Source: Pseudomonadota bacterium (GTDB lineage: Bacteria; Pseudomonadota; Alphaproteobacteria; Reyranellales; Reyranellaceae). Taken from it: 35,166 bases of DNA. This document shows, in pieces, positions 10,853-18,864 of the stretch. Every line of letters starts with the position of its first letter. Within the stretch, counting starts at the first letter, position 1. Location: positions 1 to 35,166 of the forward strand of contig JAFEFG010000046.1 of the NCBI GenBank assembly GCA_018240685.1. The letters run 5' to 3'. The translations under genes were made by a program, and so were the position numbers. Below the pieces are notes generated by a model. It ran no database searches. It saw only the letters and a list, made by a program, of their open reading frames with translations, and was not told the DNA's origin.

Positions 10853-11917
10853 TCAGTGGGCGTCGATGACGCGGTAGGAGATACCGGCGGGGACGACGTA
10901 GCTCTCGCCGGCGCGGACATAGGTCTGCGCCAGAACGTCGCCGTTGGGCGACCGCAGTTCAACCCAGCTGTTGGACCGGACCACGACCTTCGTATCCGAC
11001 TTGGTGGGTATCGCGACCACGACGGCCGTGTCAGCCCCGGCCGGCGGCGCGGGCCGCGCAACCGCTTCCTGCTGCTGGTTGGCGTCGGCGGCGGGCACGT
11101 CGCGCGGCGTATCGGCGCCGGGCGGCTGGGCGGCCAGCGCCTGGCCGGCCGACGGAACGGACATCATGACCGGCGGCGGCGCAGCGGGTACGGCAATCAC
11201 GGCAGGCGGCGGCGCAACCGGAGCGGGTGGCGACGCGGCGATCTCTCTTTGCGGCGCGGCGGCGCTGCCGGCCCGCTGCACCTGCTGGGGCTGGCCGGCC
11301 GGCGACGCCGGAGCAACCGCGGTCGGGGCTGCCGGCACTGACGTGTTCGATGCCGCGGATCCCTTCGAGTCGGTCCCGGCCGTCGCCGGTCCCGGCGTCA
11401 CGACCGCCGGAGCCTCGGAAGCCCGGGAAGTCTCGCTCGTCGAGGGGCGCTCGGCCAGCAGGCGATCCGGCACCGGCGGCACCTTTTCAACGACCACCGC
11501 CTGCTGGCGGGGGAGGTAATGCCACACGGCATAGCCCGCCGCGATCACCAGCAGCACGGTCAGGACCGCAAGCCCGATCGGCGCCCGCCGTTCAGGTTGC
11601 GGGAAATCGCCCGGCAGGGAAATCGGGCGCTCGATCGGCACCGACCCTGAAAGCTGATAGGCGGTCAGGACCTTCTGCGCGTCGAGGCCGAGATGACGTG
11701 CATAAGCACGCAGGAAGGCAGGAACGTAAGCAGCACCCGGCAGTTCCTCGAACCGACCCTGCTCGATCGCTTCAAGATAGGCCGGACGGATGCGGAGACT
11801 CTTCGCAACGTCGGCAATGCCGAGGCCACGCGCCTCGCGTTCGTCGCGCAATAAGCGACCGACCGCATGTCCCGATGTGTCGTGCCCCATGGTCTGCCAA
11901 TCGACCTGATCCGGCAT
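10853..11917 (-). CDS. RodZ-like helix-turn-helix membrane protein (DUF4115)
   Basis: 354 residues. The N-terminal Cro/RodZ-type helix-turn-helix (about 20-80) has the RodZ-like stretches DVAKSLRIRPAYLEAIEQG and LPGAAYVPAFLRAYA. One membrane helix lies at about 113-135. A long Pro/Ala-rich linker of about 130 residues leads to a small C-terminal beta domain with the DUF4115 look (WVELRSPNGDVL). RodZ links MreB to the envelope in rod-shaped cells, and the Pro/Ala linker would span the periplasm. The ATG at 11917 was chosen because GGGGA precedes it by 6-7 nt; the longer frame to 11977 and the ATG at 11890 have no such site. Placement upstream of ispG is common in proteobacteria. The rodZ symbol is probable but not certain. 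Confidence 0.88.
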   Translation of the reverse strand: MPDQVDWQTMGHDTSGHAVGRLLRDEREARGLGIADVAKSLRIRPAYLEAIEQGRFEELPGAAYVPAFLRAYARHLGLDAQKVLTAYQLSGSVPIERPISLPGDFPQPERRAPIGLAVLTVLLVIAAGYAVWHYLPRQQAVVVEKVPPVPDRLLAERPSTSETSRASEAPAVVTPGPATAGTDSKGSAASNTSVPAAPTAVAPASPAGQPQQVQRAGSAAAPQREIAASPPAPVAPPPAVIAVPAAPPPVMMSVPSAGQALAAQPPGADTPRDVPAADANQQQEAVARPAPPAGADTAVVVAIPTKSDTKVVVRSNSWVELRSPNGDVLAQTYVRAGESYVVPAGISYRVIDAH

Positions 11918-11948
11918 GAATCGTCCCCGCCGCCCTGCCTTCGCGCGA

Positions 11949-11977
11949 CTTTTAGCAGACGGCCATTGCAAGGGCAA
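11949..11977 (-). promoter_or_regulatory. Possible internal promoter before the rodZ-like gene
   Basis: TTGCCC (11977-11972) and TAAAAG (11954-11949) on the minus strand are 17 nt apart, 32 nt before the start codon and inside the 80-nt gap after ptsP. Both boxes match the sigma-70 consensus at four of six positions. It would let rodZ-ispG-hisS-prfA be expressed independently of ptsP. Confidence 0.35.
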
Positions 11978-11997
11978 AAGCGATTCGCCCTGCGAGG

Positions 11998-14262
11998 TTA
12001 AATTTCAATGGCATGATCGGCAGCGAACAAGCGCAGCGTCTCCCGCAGGGGGCGATCCGGCTGCGCAAGCGCTGAACACACGAACGTGCTCGCTTCGGCA
12101 AGATCGAGTGAACGGATCATTGCCTTGACCGGGCCGATCGCGCCGGGCGCCATCGACAAGGTTCGGACGCCGATCGCCAGCAACGCCAGCGCCTCGACGG
12201 GACGCCCAGCCATTTCGCCGCAGACCGCGAGTTCGACGCCCGCCGGCCGGACCTTCTCTACAACAAAATGTAGAAGCCTGAGCAGCGCCGGGGACAAGGT
12301 ATCGTATCGAGCTGCCACGCGCGCGTTCCCACGATCCGCCGCGAACAGAAACTGCACCAGATCGTTCGTACCCACCGAAAGAAAGTCGACATGGGGCAGC
12401 AGACTGTCGAGCTGCCAGGCCAGGGCCGGCACCTCGAACATGATTCCCACGCGCAAACGCTCCGGTTGCGGCAGGCCGCGCCGCCTCACCCGCTCCAGCT
12501 CGAGATCGAGCAACCGCCTGGCCGACAGCAGCTCCGACACATCGGCGATCATCGGGAACATGACCGACAACGGGCGCCCGTTGGAAGCCTGGATCATCGC
12601 GCGCAACTGGCGACGCAGCATCGCCGGCCTGTCGAGCCCGATCCGGATCGCGCGCCAGCCCATGGCCGGATTCTCGTCGCCGAAGGAGTCGACGTAGGGC
12701 AGCACCTTGTCGCCCCCCACATCGAGCGTCCGGAAGGTAACCGGCCGGCCGTCGGCAATGTCGAGGACGCGGCCGTAGAGCCAAGCCTGGGCTTCGACGT
12801 CAGGAAATTCCGAACGCACCATGAACGGAATCTCGGTCCGGTAGAGGCCGACGCCGTCGGCGCCCGTCTCCTCCAGGTGCTGCATGTCGATCAGCAGGCC
12901 GGCATTCATGCTCAGGCCGATCTGCACCTGATCGCGCGTCGCCGCCGGCAGGTCACGCAGGGCGGCATACTTGCGGCGGCGCTCGGCCCGGGCATCGATC
13001 GCGGCGTGGACCGTCTGGAGCACGTCCTCCGAGGGGCGCACCAGAACCTGCGCGCTGTCGCCATCGACGACGATCGCGTCGCCCGGCTCTACCCGCGACA
13101 GCACGTTGGGCGCACGACCGACGACGGGGATGTCCAGCGCCCGCGCCACGATGGCGACATGGCTCAGGGCCGACCCCTCCTCCAGCACCACGCCGCGCAG
13201 CCGCGAGCGGTCGTAGTCGAGCAGTTCGGCCGGACCCATGTCGCGCGCGATCACGACCATATCGTCGTCCTGCACGCCCGCCTCGCCATTCGCACGCCCC
13301 GTCAGACGCAGCAGCAGGCGGTTCGTAAGGTCCTGCAGGTCGCTGAGACGTTCCCGGATGTACGGGTCGGTGGACTGCCCCAATCGCGCCCGCACGTCGT
13401 CGAAAGCGCGCTGCACACCAGCCTCGGCCGTGAGGCCGGAGCCGATTGCCTCGCGCACGCGCTCGCGCCAGCCGCGATCATCAACGAACATGCGAAAGGT
13501 CTCGAGCACCTCGCGATGCTCGCCGGACTGCATGTCGTGCGCTTCCAGCATGCGGTCGACATCCTCCCGCACCGAGGCAAGCGCCTCCTCGAAGCGGGCC
13601 TGCTCCGCCCCCACGTCCTCGGCGACGACACGCTGGATCACGATCCGCGGCTCGTGCAGCACGGCACGGCCGATCGCGACCCCGGGCGTCAGCTGGATCC
13701 CGTCGACCCGCAGCGGCAGCAGTCCGATGCCGTCGACCTGCTGGACCTCATTGGGGCTGACGACGTGCCCCGCAGCCACCATCTCCGCCAGCACCATGGC
13801 GATGGTCTGCAGGGTTTCGATTTCCTCTTCGTCGTATTGCCGCCGGGTGCGATTCTGCACGACCAGTACGCCCAGGACGCGTCCGGCCCGCAGGATCGGG
13901 ACGCCCGCCAGAGAATGGAAGGATTCCTCGCCCGTTTCCGGGCGATAGGCGAATTGCGGATGACTCTGGGCGTCGTCGAGCGCCAGCGGCCGGCCGTGGG
14001 CGGCGATGTCGCCGACCAGGCCTTCGCCAACCCGCAGACGCGTGCGGTGCACCGCCGACGGATTGAGGCCCTGGGTTGCGAATAACTCCAGAACCTCGCC
14101 AGCGCGCAGGAGGTAGATGGAGCAGACTTCGGCCACCATCTCGTTGGCCACCAGCCGCACGACCTCAGCGAGCGTTTCCTCTGCAGAAACACCACGCGCC
14201 ATCGTGTCCCGGAGCCGCTTTAGGAGCATTCGCGGTCCGGCCAAGGGAGTCCCTCTCTCCAT
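11998..14262 (-). CDS. ptsP: Phosphoenolpyruvate-protein phosphotransferase PtsP (Enzyme I of the nitrogen PTS)
   Basis: 754 residues. An N-terminal GAF domain (about 25-165) distinguishes EI-Ntr from the sugar-PTS Enzyme I. The Enzyme I part follows, with the phospho-accepting His368 in GSALSHVAIVARAL, the PEP-binding barrel, and CGEMAGRP near the C terminus. It passes phosphate from PEP to NPr and on to EIIA-Ntr, which tunes nitrogen, potassium and stringent-response functions. The GAF domain senses glutamine in enteric relatives. The gene follows lysC, a common alphaproteobacterial arrangement. The ATG at 14262 is used; an in-frame ATG at 14229 (MLLKRLRDT) resembles the E. coli N terminus and is an alternative. 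Neither has a clear ribosome-binding site. Confidence 0.96.
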   Translation of the reverse strand: MERGTPLAGPRMLLKRLRDTMARGVSAEETLAEVVRLVANEMVAEVCSIYLLRAGEVLELFATQGLNPSAVHRTRLRVGEGLVGDIAAHGRPLALDDAQSHPQFAYRPETGEESFHSLAGVPILRAGRVLGVLVVQNRTRRQYDEEEIETLQTIAMVLAEMVAAGHVVSPNEVQQVDGIGLLPLRVDGIQLTPGVAIGRAVLHEPRIVIQRVVAEDVGAEQARFEEALASVREDVDRMLEAHDMQSGEHREVLETFRMFVDDRGWRERVREAIGSGLTAEAGVQRAFDDVRARLGQSTDPYIRERLSDLQDLTNRLLLRLTGRANGEAGVQDDDMVVIARDMGPAELLDYDRSRLRGVVLEEGSALSHVAIVARALDIPVVGRAPNVLSRVEPGDAIVVDGDSAQVLVRPSEDVLQTVHAAIDARAERRRKYAALRDLPAATRDQVQIGLSMNAGLLIDMQHLEETGADGVGLYRTEIPFMVRSEFPDVEAQAWLYGRVLDIADGRPVTFRTLDVGGDKVLPYVDSFGDENPAMGWRAIRIGLDRPAMLRRQLRAMIQASNGRPLSVMFPMIADVSELLSARRLLDLELERVRRRGLPQPERLRVGIMFEVPALAWQLDSLLPHVDFLSVGTNDLVQFLFAADRGNARVAARYDTLSPALLRLLHFVVEKVRPAGVELAVCGEMAGRPVEALALLAIGVRTLSMAPGAIGPVKAMIRSLDLAEASTFVCSALAQPDRPLRETLRLFAADHAIEI

Positions 14263-14447
14263 GGTCAGACCGCCAAATGCTTGAGTCGGGTGACAATAAA
14301 GCTGCGGTCAATGATGCAGGCACAAACGCGCCACGCCGCCGCCGACAGGGTCGAGCGGGTCTCTTGGCGGGCCATATGGACACGTGCCGCGTGCATGACC
14401 TGCTTATAGCAAGAGCCGCGCCGGGATGCCTACCGACTAATTGTCCC

Positions 14448-14470
14448 GCGCATGAGAGAACCTCATGCGC
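14448..14470 (-). terminator. Hairpin after lysC, possible weak terminator
   Basis: A perfect 9-bp stem GCGCATGAG / CTCATGCGC with loop AGAAC begins 10 nt after the lysC stop codon. On the minus strand it is followed by GGGACAATTAG, which has no U run, so it may be a processing or 3'-end-stabilising stem rather than a strong terminator. The 217-nt gap to ptsP otherwise shows no gene. Confidence 0.45.
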
Positions 14471-14479
14471 AGACGCAGA

Positions 14480-15727
14480 TCAGACGGCGTCCAGCTCGTA
14501 GGCGGTGTGCAGGGCGCGGACCGCAAGTTCCGTGTACTCGGCGGCGACCAGGACGCTCACCTTGATTTCCGAGGTGGAGATCACCTGAATATTGATGCCC
14601 TTGGCCGCCAGGGTCTCGAACATCTTGAGCGCCACGCCCGCATGGCTGCGCATGCCGACGCCGATCACCGAAATCTTGGCGACGTTGGTATCCGACTTCA
14701 CCTCGGCGAACTTGAGCTCGCCCTTGGCCTGCTCCAGCCGCTCGACCGCACGGGCGAGATCGGCCCGCGGCACGGTGAAGGTGATGTCGGTCGAGCTGCC
14801 GTCGAGCGAGACGTTCTGCACGATCATGTCGACGTTGATGTTTGCGGCAGCGAGCGGACCGAAGATGGCGGCTGCCACGCCGGGGCGGTCGGCCACCCGC
14901 GTCACCGTGATCTTGGCCTCGTCCTTGGAGAAGGCGATGCCGCTCACGACAGATTTCTCGAGTCCCTGCGCCATGATTTCGTCCTCGTCCACAACCAGCG
15001 TGCCAGGCAGATCGCTGCCGAGTGCGGCGTCGAACGACGACAGCACCTGAACACGCACGTGATGATTCATCGCCAGCTCGACCGAGCGCGTCTGCAGGAC
15101 CTTCGAGCCCTGCGACGCCATCTCGAGCATCTCCTCATAGGTCACGCGATCGATCTTGCGCGCCTTCTCGACGATGCGCGGATCGGTCGTGTAGACCCCG
15201 TCGACGTCGGTATAGATGTCGCACCGATCGGCCGCGAGTGCCGCCGCCAAGGCGACGGCGGAGGTATCGGAGCCGCCGCGGCCCAGTGTCGTCACGCGCC
15301 CTTCGGGAGACACACCCTGGAAGCCCGGCACCACCGGCACCTCGCCAGCCGTCATAGTGCGCGCCATCTCCGTCGTATCGATTTCCAGGATCCGGGCCTT
15401 GGCATAGGCCTCGTCGGTCTTGATCGGGATCTGCCAGGACCCCCACGACCGCGACTTCACCCCCTCCTGCTGCAGTGCCAGGGCCAGCAGGCCGATCGTG
15501 ACCTGTTCACCGGTCGCGACGACGACATCGTACTCGCGCGGATCGTGCAGGGGGGCGATCTCGTTAACCCATTTCACGAGCTGGTTCGTGGTGCCCGACA
15601 TCGCCGAGACGACCACGGCGACCTCGTTGCCGCGCTTCACCTCGGCCTTGACCTTCCGGGCGACATTCTTGATGCGATCAGTGTCGCCGACCGAAGTACC
15701 ACCGAATTTGAGAACAATGCGCGCCAT
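14480..15727 (-). CDS. lysC: Aspartate kinase
   Basis: 415 residues. The kinase domain begins with MARIVLKFGGTSVGD and contains VVSAMSGTTNQLV and FPGF-type VPGFQGVSPEGRVTTLGRGG. Two ACT domains cover about 265-415 (ITVTRVADRPGVAAAIFGPL and ISVIGVGMRSHAGVALKMF) and would bind lysine and/or threonine for feedback control. It phosphorylates aspartate, the first step towards lysine, threonine, methionine and diaminopimelate. The frame is open to 15787, but the family always starts at M-x-R-I-V-x-K-F-G-G, which sets the ATG at 15727 with AGG 4 nt upstream. It is divergent from ubiG and heads the operon through ptsP. Confidence 0.97.
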   Translation of the reverse strand: MARIVLKFGGTSVGDTDRIKNVARKVKAEVKRGNEVAVVVSAMSGTTNQLVKWVNEIAPLHDPREYDVVVATGEQVTIGLLALALQQEGVKSRSWGSWQIPIKTDEAYAKARILEIDTTEMARTMTAGEVPVVPGFQGVSPEGRVTTLGRGGSDTSAVALAAALAADRCDIYTDVDGVYTTDPRIVEKARKIDRVTYEEMLEMASQGSKVLQTRSVELAMNHHVRVQVLSSFDAALGSDLPGTLVVDEDEIMAQGLEKSVVSGIAFSKDEAKITVTRVADRPGVAAAIFGPLAAANINVDMIVQNVSLDGSSTDITFTVPRADLARAVERLEQAKGELKFAEVKSDTNVAKISVIGVGMRSHAGVALKMFETLAAKGINIQVISTSEIKVSVLVAAEYTELAVRALHTAYELDAV

Positions 15728-15747
15728 GGACCTGCTCGAAAGCGCGG

Positions 15748-15777
15748 TATAGACACCGGCAGCACCATACGGGTCAA
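15748..15777 (-). promoter_or_regulatory. Probable lysC promoter
   Basis: TTGACC (15777-15772) and TCTATA (15753-15748) on the minus strand are 18 nt apart within the 58-nt gap to ubiG. Transcription would start near 15741 and give a leader of about 14 nt. There is no room here for an attenuator or lysine riboswitch. Confidence 0.45.
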
Positions 15778-15785
15778 GGGCAGCC

Positions 15786-16559
15786 ATGGCCGAATCAGCG
15801 CATACCCCCTACGCCTCGACTGTCGATCCCGCCGAAGTCGAGCGCTTCTCCCGCATCGCCGAGGAATGGTGGGATCCGACGGGCAAGTTCGCGCCGCTGC
15901 ACCGGCTGAATCCGGTGCGGCTCGCCTATATTCGCGATCGCGCCGCGGCACATTGGCATCGCGACCCGCTGTCAGGCCTGCCACTGCAAGGCCTGTCCCT
16001 GCTCGACATCGGTTGCGGCGGAGGCCTGATCTGCGAACCGATGGCGCGGCTGGGCGCCCGGGTCACGGGCATCGACGCGGCCGAGCGCAATATCGCGACG
16101 GCCAGCCTCCATGCCGGACGCCAGGACCTTGCCATCGACTATCGCGCCACCACCGCCGAGGCCTTGGCCGGTTCCGGACAGCGCTTCGACATCGTGCTGG
16201 CGCTCGAGATCGTCGAGCATGTGGCCGATGTCGACCTCTTCCTCGAGACGTGTGGCCATCTGGTGAAGCCGGGCGGCCTGCTTTTCCTCTCGACCCTCAA
16301 TCGCACCGCGAAGGCCTGGGCGCTTGCCGTCGCCGGGGCGGAATACGTTCTGCGCTGGCTGCCGCGCGGCACGCATGACTGGCGGAAATTCCTGAAGCCG
16401 TCCGAAGTCGTCCGCGGCCTGCGCGCCGGCGGCATCGAGGCCCAGGAAATCGTTGGCGTGGTCTACAGCCCCCTCAGCCGGAGTTGGTCGCTGAACAAGG
16501 GCGACCTCGACGTGAACTACATGCTGTATGGGGTTGCCGCCGGCCCGGCGCCGATCTGA
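15786..16559 (+). CDS. ubiG: Ubiquinone biosynthesis O-methyltransferase UbiG
   Basis: 257 residues. The family-specific N terminus is present (VDPAEVERFSRIAEEWWDP, then LHRLNPVRLAYI), followed by SAM motif I LDIGCGGG at 73-80 and the LFLSTLNRTAKAW block typical of UbiG. It performs both O-methylations of the ubiquinone ring on a membrane-associated complex. The ATG at 15786 gives the expected length. It is divergent from lysC with a 58-nt gap, an arrangement seen in many alphaproteobacteria. The stop is followed after 66 nt by the convergent DUF1178 gene, with no clear terminator. Confidence 0.95.
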   Translation: MAESAHTPYASTVDPAEVERFSRIAEEWWDPTGKFAPLHRLNPVRLAYIRDRAAAHWHRDPLSGLPLQGLSLLDIGCGGGLICEPMARLGARVTGIDAAERNIATASLHAGRQDLAIDYRATTAEALAGSGQRFDIVLALEIVEHVADVDLFLETCGHLVKPGGLLFLSTLNRTAKAWALAVAGAEYVLRWLPRGTHDWRKFLKPSEVVRGLRAGGIEAQEIVGVVYSPLSRSWSLNKGDLDVNYMLYGVAAGPAPI

Positions 16560-16625
16560 GCAAATCCCAAGGCTGACTATCCCGCGCACCGGAAGCCGGC
16601 GGGCCGCACCGGGACGGAAGGATCC

Positions 16626-17108
16626 TCAGTTGCCGCGGGGAATCCAGGGCAGCCGGCCGAACTCGATGCCCTCCTCGGCAAGCGCCTCGGCTTCTTCCTC
16701 GGTGGTCTGACCGTAGATGCCGCGCTTGGTGCTCTCGCCATAGTGGATCTTGCGGGCCTCCTCGGCGAACCGCTCGCCGACAGGCTCGCAATTCTTCTCG
16801 ACTTCGGCCCGTACCTTCAGCAGGGCCTCGCGCAATTCCTTGGGCACATGGTGCGCAAGTGCCGCCATCTTCTGCTGCTCCGCCGGCGGAACCGCTGGCG
16901 CCGCCGCACTCTCGGCCGGCACTTCGACCTCAGGCCCCCTGCCGCCCTTGCCGATTCGCGGCGACATGACCGCGCGCGCGACCTTGCTGTCCCCGCAGCT
17001 GGGGCAGCCGATCAAGGCCTTCTTCTCCTGGCGTTCGTAGGTCTTGCTGTCCTTGAACCAGCTCTCGAACTCGTGGCCTTTGGAGCAGCGCAGTCGGTAT
17101 AAGATCAT
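16626..17108 (-). CDS. DUF1178 family protein
   Basis: 160 residues. The N-terminal segment MILYRLRCSKGHEFESWF with Cys8, and GCPSCGD with Cys35 and Cys38, form a small zinc-ribbon-like module; a polar middle and a C-terminal helix pair follow. This matches DUF1178, found across alpha- and betaproteobacteria and without an assigned function. The frame is open to 17444, but that extension overlaps the divergent methyltransferase and has no family similarity. The ATG at 17108 gives the conserved N terminus. It lacks a clear ribosome-binding site. A CIRCE-like repeat lies 24-50 nt upstream. Confidence 0.9.
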   Translation of the reverse strand: MILYRLRCSKGHEFESWFKDSKTYERQEKKALIGCPSCGDSKVARAVMSPRIGKGGRGPEVEVPAESAAAPAVPPAEQQKMAALAHHVPKELREALLKVRAEVEKNCEPVGERFAEEARKIHYGESTKRGIYGQTTEEEAEALAEEGIEFGRLPWIPRGN

Positions 17109-17131
17109 GAAAACTTGGACAATTTCGGTTT

Positions 17132-17158
17132 CTGGCACTCTCCGGAGGGGAGTGCCAA
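17132..17158. promoter_or_regulatory. CIRCE-like inverted repeat (candidate HrcA operator)
   Basis: CTGGCACTC (17132-17140) and GAGTGCCAA (17150-17158) are separated by exactly 9 nt. The CIRCE consensus is TTAGCACTC-N9-GAGTGCTAA; the arms match at 7 and 8 of 9 positions, and the two arms pair with each other. CIRCE is the binding site of the heat-shock repressor HrcA, usually before groESL. Here it lies in the 67-nt gap between DUF1178 (minus) and a methyltransferase (plus), so it could control either or both. There is no U run, so it is not a terminator. Confidence 0.6.
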
Positions 17159-17175
17159 TATGATGGGACGCGAAG

Positions 17176-17691
17176 ATGCCGGACGCAAGGGGGTCGACAC
17201 CATCACCGTGGATCGTGCAATGGGCGGGCCTCATCCCACCCGGCGCAACCGTCCTCGATGTCGCAGCCGGCAGTGGCCGCCACGCCCTCTTCCTTGCCGA
17301 GCGAGGCCACAAGGTGACGGCCGTGGACCGGGACATCGACCGCCTGCCCCGCCATCCGGCCATCGAGGCCATCAAGGCCGACCTGGAGGAAGGACATCCC
17401 TGGCCGCTTCCCGGTCGTTTCTTCGGAGCAGTTGTCGTCACCAACTACCTTCACCGCCCTCTGATGCCGACACTGCTCGCCGCCCTGCCGCCCGGCGGCG
17501 TGCTGCTGTACGAGACCTTCATGGTCGGCAACGAGCGGTTCGGAAAGCCCAGCCGGCCGGACTTCCTGCTCAAGGACGGCGAACTGCTGGAATTGGTGCG
17601 AGGCACATTCTCCGTTGTCGCCTACGAAGCGCGACTGATCAGCGAACCGCGCATGGCCATGGTGCAGCACATCGCCGCGCGCCGTCTCTGA
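17176..17691 (+). CDS. Class I SAM-dependent methyltransferase (small, unassigned substrate)
   Basis: 171 residues, a compact Rossmann methyltransferase. Motif I is VLDVAAGSGRHAL (26-38) and motif II is VTAVDRD (about 46-52). The TNYLHRP stretch near 93-99 sits where the catalytic motif IV lies, and LPPGGVLLYETF is motif VI. The length and the N-Y-L-H pattern resemble the TehB/thiopurine-like group, but no substrate can be named. The ATG at 17176 follows ATGATGGGACGCGAAG; the earlier ATGs at 17160 and 17163 are out of frame. It is divergent from DUF1178 across the CIRCE-like element. The stop lies 8 nt before the convergent hydrolase gene. Confidence 0.85.
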   Translation: MPDARGSTPSPWIVQWAGLIPPGATVLDVAAGSGRHALFLAERGHKVTAVDRDIDRLPRHPAIEAIKADLEEGHPWPLPGRFFGAVVVTNYLHRPLMPTLLAALPPGGVLLYETFMVGNERFGKPSRPDFLLKDGELLELVRGTFSVVAYEARLISEPRMAMVQHIAARRL

Positions 17692-17698
17692 CGCGGCC

Positions 17699-18571
17699 CT
17701 ACTCTGCAGCCTTTGCCGCCTGAGGCTTGCACAATACCGGCGCAGCATAGTCACGATCATGCGTGAGCGACGGCACCATGTTGCGGGCTTCGGTGACCTT
17801 CGACAGATCGATGTCCGCAACAACGAAGCCCGCCTTCTCGCCGCCGGCATCGGCCAGAACCTCGCCCCACGGCGCGACGACGATCGAATGTCCGTAGGTC
17901 TTGCGGTTCGAGCCCTTGTGCGTGCCGACCTGCGCCGGGGCGAACACGAAGCAGCCTGTCTCGATCGCGCGGGCACGGATCAGCGTATGCCAATGCGCCT
18001 GGCCGGTCGGCACCGTGAACGAAGACGGGATCGCCAGCATGGTGGCGCCCGCATGGGCGAGATCGCGGTAGAGGTAGGGGAAACGAAGGTCGTAGCAGAT
18101 CGTCATGCCGAGCACGCCCCACGGCGTCTCGGCCAGCACCGATCGCTCGCCCGGCTTGAAGGTCGAGGATTCGCGATAGCTTTCCCCGCCGGCCAGCCGG
18201 ACATCGAACATGTGGATCTTGTCGTAGCTCGCGACGATGGCACCCGTCGCGTCGATCAGATAGGAGCGGTTGCGGATCTGCTCCTCCCCGGGCTCCCGCA
18301 CATGGATGGAGCCGAGAAGGAACCAGGCGCCGGTTTCACGCGCCGCGGTCCGGGCGGCCGCCAGCATGGCATGGCTGTCCTCGGTCTGCGCCTTGGCGAG
18401 CGTCTCGTTGCGGTTGGCGCCGATCAGGCCGGTGTTCTCCGGCGTCATGATGAAGTCGGCACCAGCCTCCCGTGCCAGCCGCGCCTGCTCGCGCACGAAG
18501 GCCACGTTCTCGGCCATCTCGTTGCTGACATTGGTCTGGATCAGGCCAGCCTTGAACGTCGCGGCGCTCAC
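17699..18571 (-). CDS. Carbon-nitrogen hydrolase (Nit1/Nit2-type amidase)
   Basis: 290 residues with the intact nitrilase-superfamily triad: Glu45 in MTPENTG, Lys118 in YDKIHMFDV, and Cys159 in GMTICYDLRFP. The DLRFPYLYRDLA context points to the Nit1/Nit2 branch, whose members hydrolyse deaminated glutathione or alpha-keto acid amides (omega-amidase) as metabolite repair. The neighbouring grxC also touches glutathione and fits this. The start is GTG at 18571 with a strong GGAGG 5 nt upstream, 12 nt after the grxC stop, so the two are co-transcribed. Which of the two substrates is used cannot be told. Confidence 0.93.
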   Translation of the reverse strand: MSAATFKAGLIQTNVSNEMAENVAFVREQARLAREAGADFIMTPENTGLIGANRNETLAKAQTEDSHAMLAAARTAARETGAWFLLGSIHVREPGEEQIRNRSYLIDATGAIVASYDKIHMFDVRLAGGESYRESSTFKPGERSVLAETPWGVLGMTICYDLRFPYLYRDLAHAGATMLAIPSSFTVPTGQAHWHTLIRARAIETGCFVFAPAQVGTHKGSNRKTYGHSIVVAPWGEVLADAGGEKAGFVVADIDLSKVTEARNMVPSLTHDRDYAAPVLCKPQAAKAAE

Positions 18572-18583
18572 CCTGTCCTCCGC

Positions 18584-18844
18584 TCAGGCCGGCTGCGCGA
18601 GGAGTGCGTCGAGCTTGCCGGCGCGGTCGAGGGCCGCAAGATCGTCGGAGCCGCCGATATGCTGGCCGTTGATGAAGATCTGCGGCACCGTCGTCCGTTT
18701 GGAACGCTCACGCATCTCGGCCCGCTTGGCCGGGTCCTCCATCACATCCACTTCCTCGTAGGACGCGCCCTTCCTCTCGAGCAGTCCCTTGGCTCGCGAG
18801 CAGTAGCCGCAAAAGGGCGTGGTGTAGATTTCGATCTTCGCCAT
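18584..18844 (-). CDS. grxC: Glutaredoxin 3
   Basis: 86 residues, the size of GrxC. The active site TPFCGYCSRAK (Cys12, Cys15) is CGYC in place of the more common CPYC; several alphaproteobacterial glutaredoxins have this form. The cis-proline turn TVPQIFING and the glutathione-binding GGSDDL are present. It reduces disulfides and mixed glutathione disulfides in the cytosol. AGGAG precedes the ATG by 6 nt. It is the middle gene of comF-grxC-hydrolase, with 20 nt to comF and 12 nt to the hydrolase. Confidence 0.95.
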   Translation of the reverse strand: MAKIEIYTTPFCGYCSRAKGLLERKGASYEEVDVMEDPAKRAEMRERSKRTTVPQIFINGQHIGGSDDLAALDRAGKLDALLAQPA

Positions 18845-18864
18845 CGGAAACTCCTTGCGTTGAA

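Noticed and set aside
12391..16378. Long plus-strand frames opposite ptsP and lysC
   Set aside because: Antisense shadows rich in Arg, His and Asp. The second frame also overlaps ubiG out of phase.
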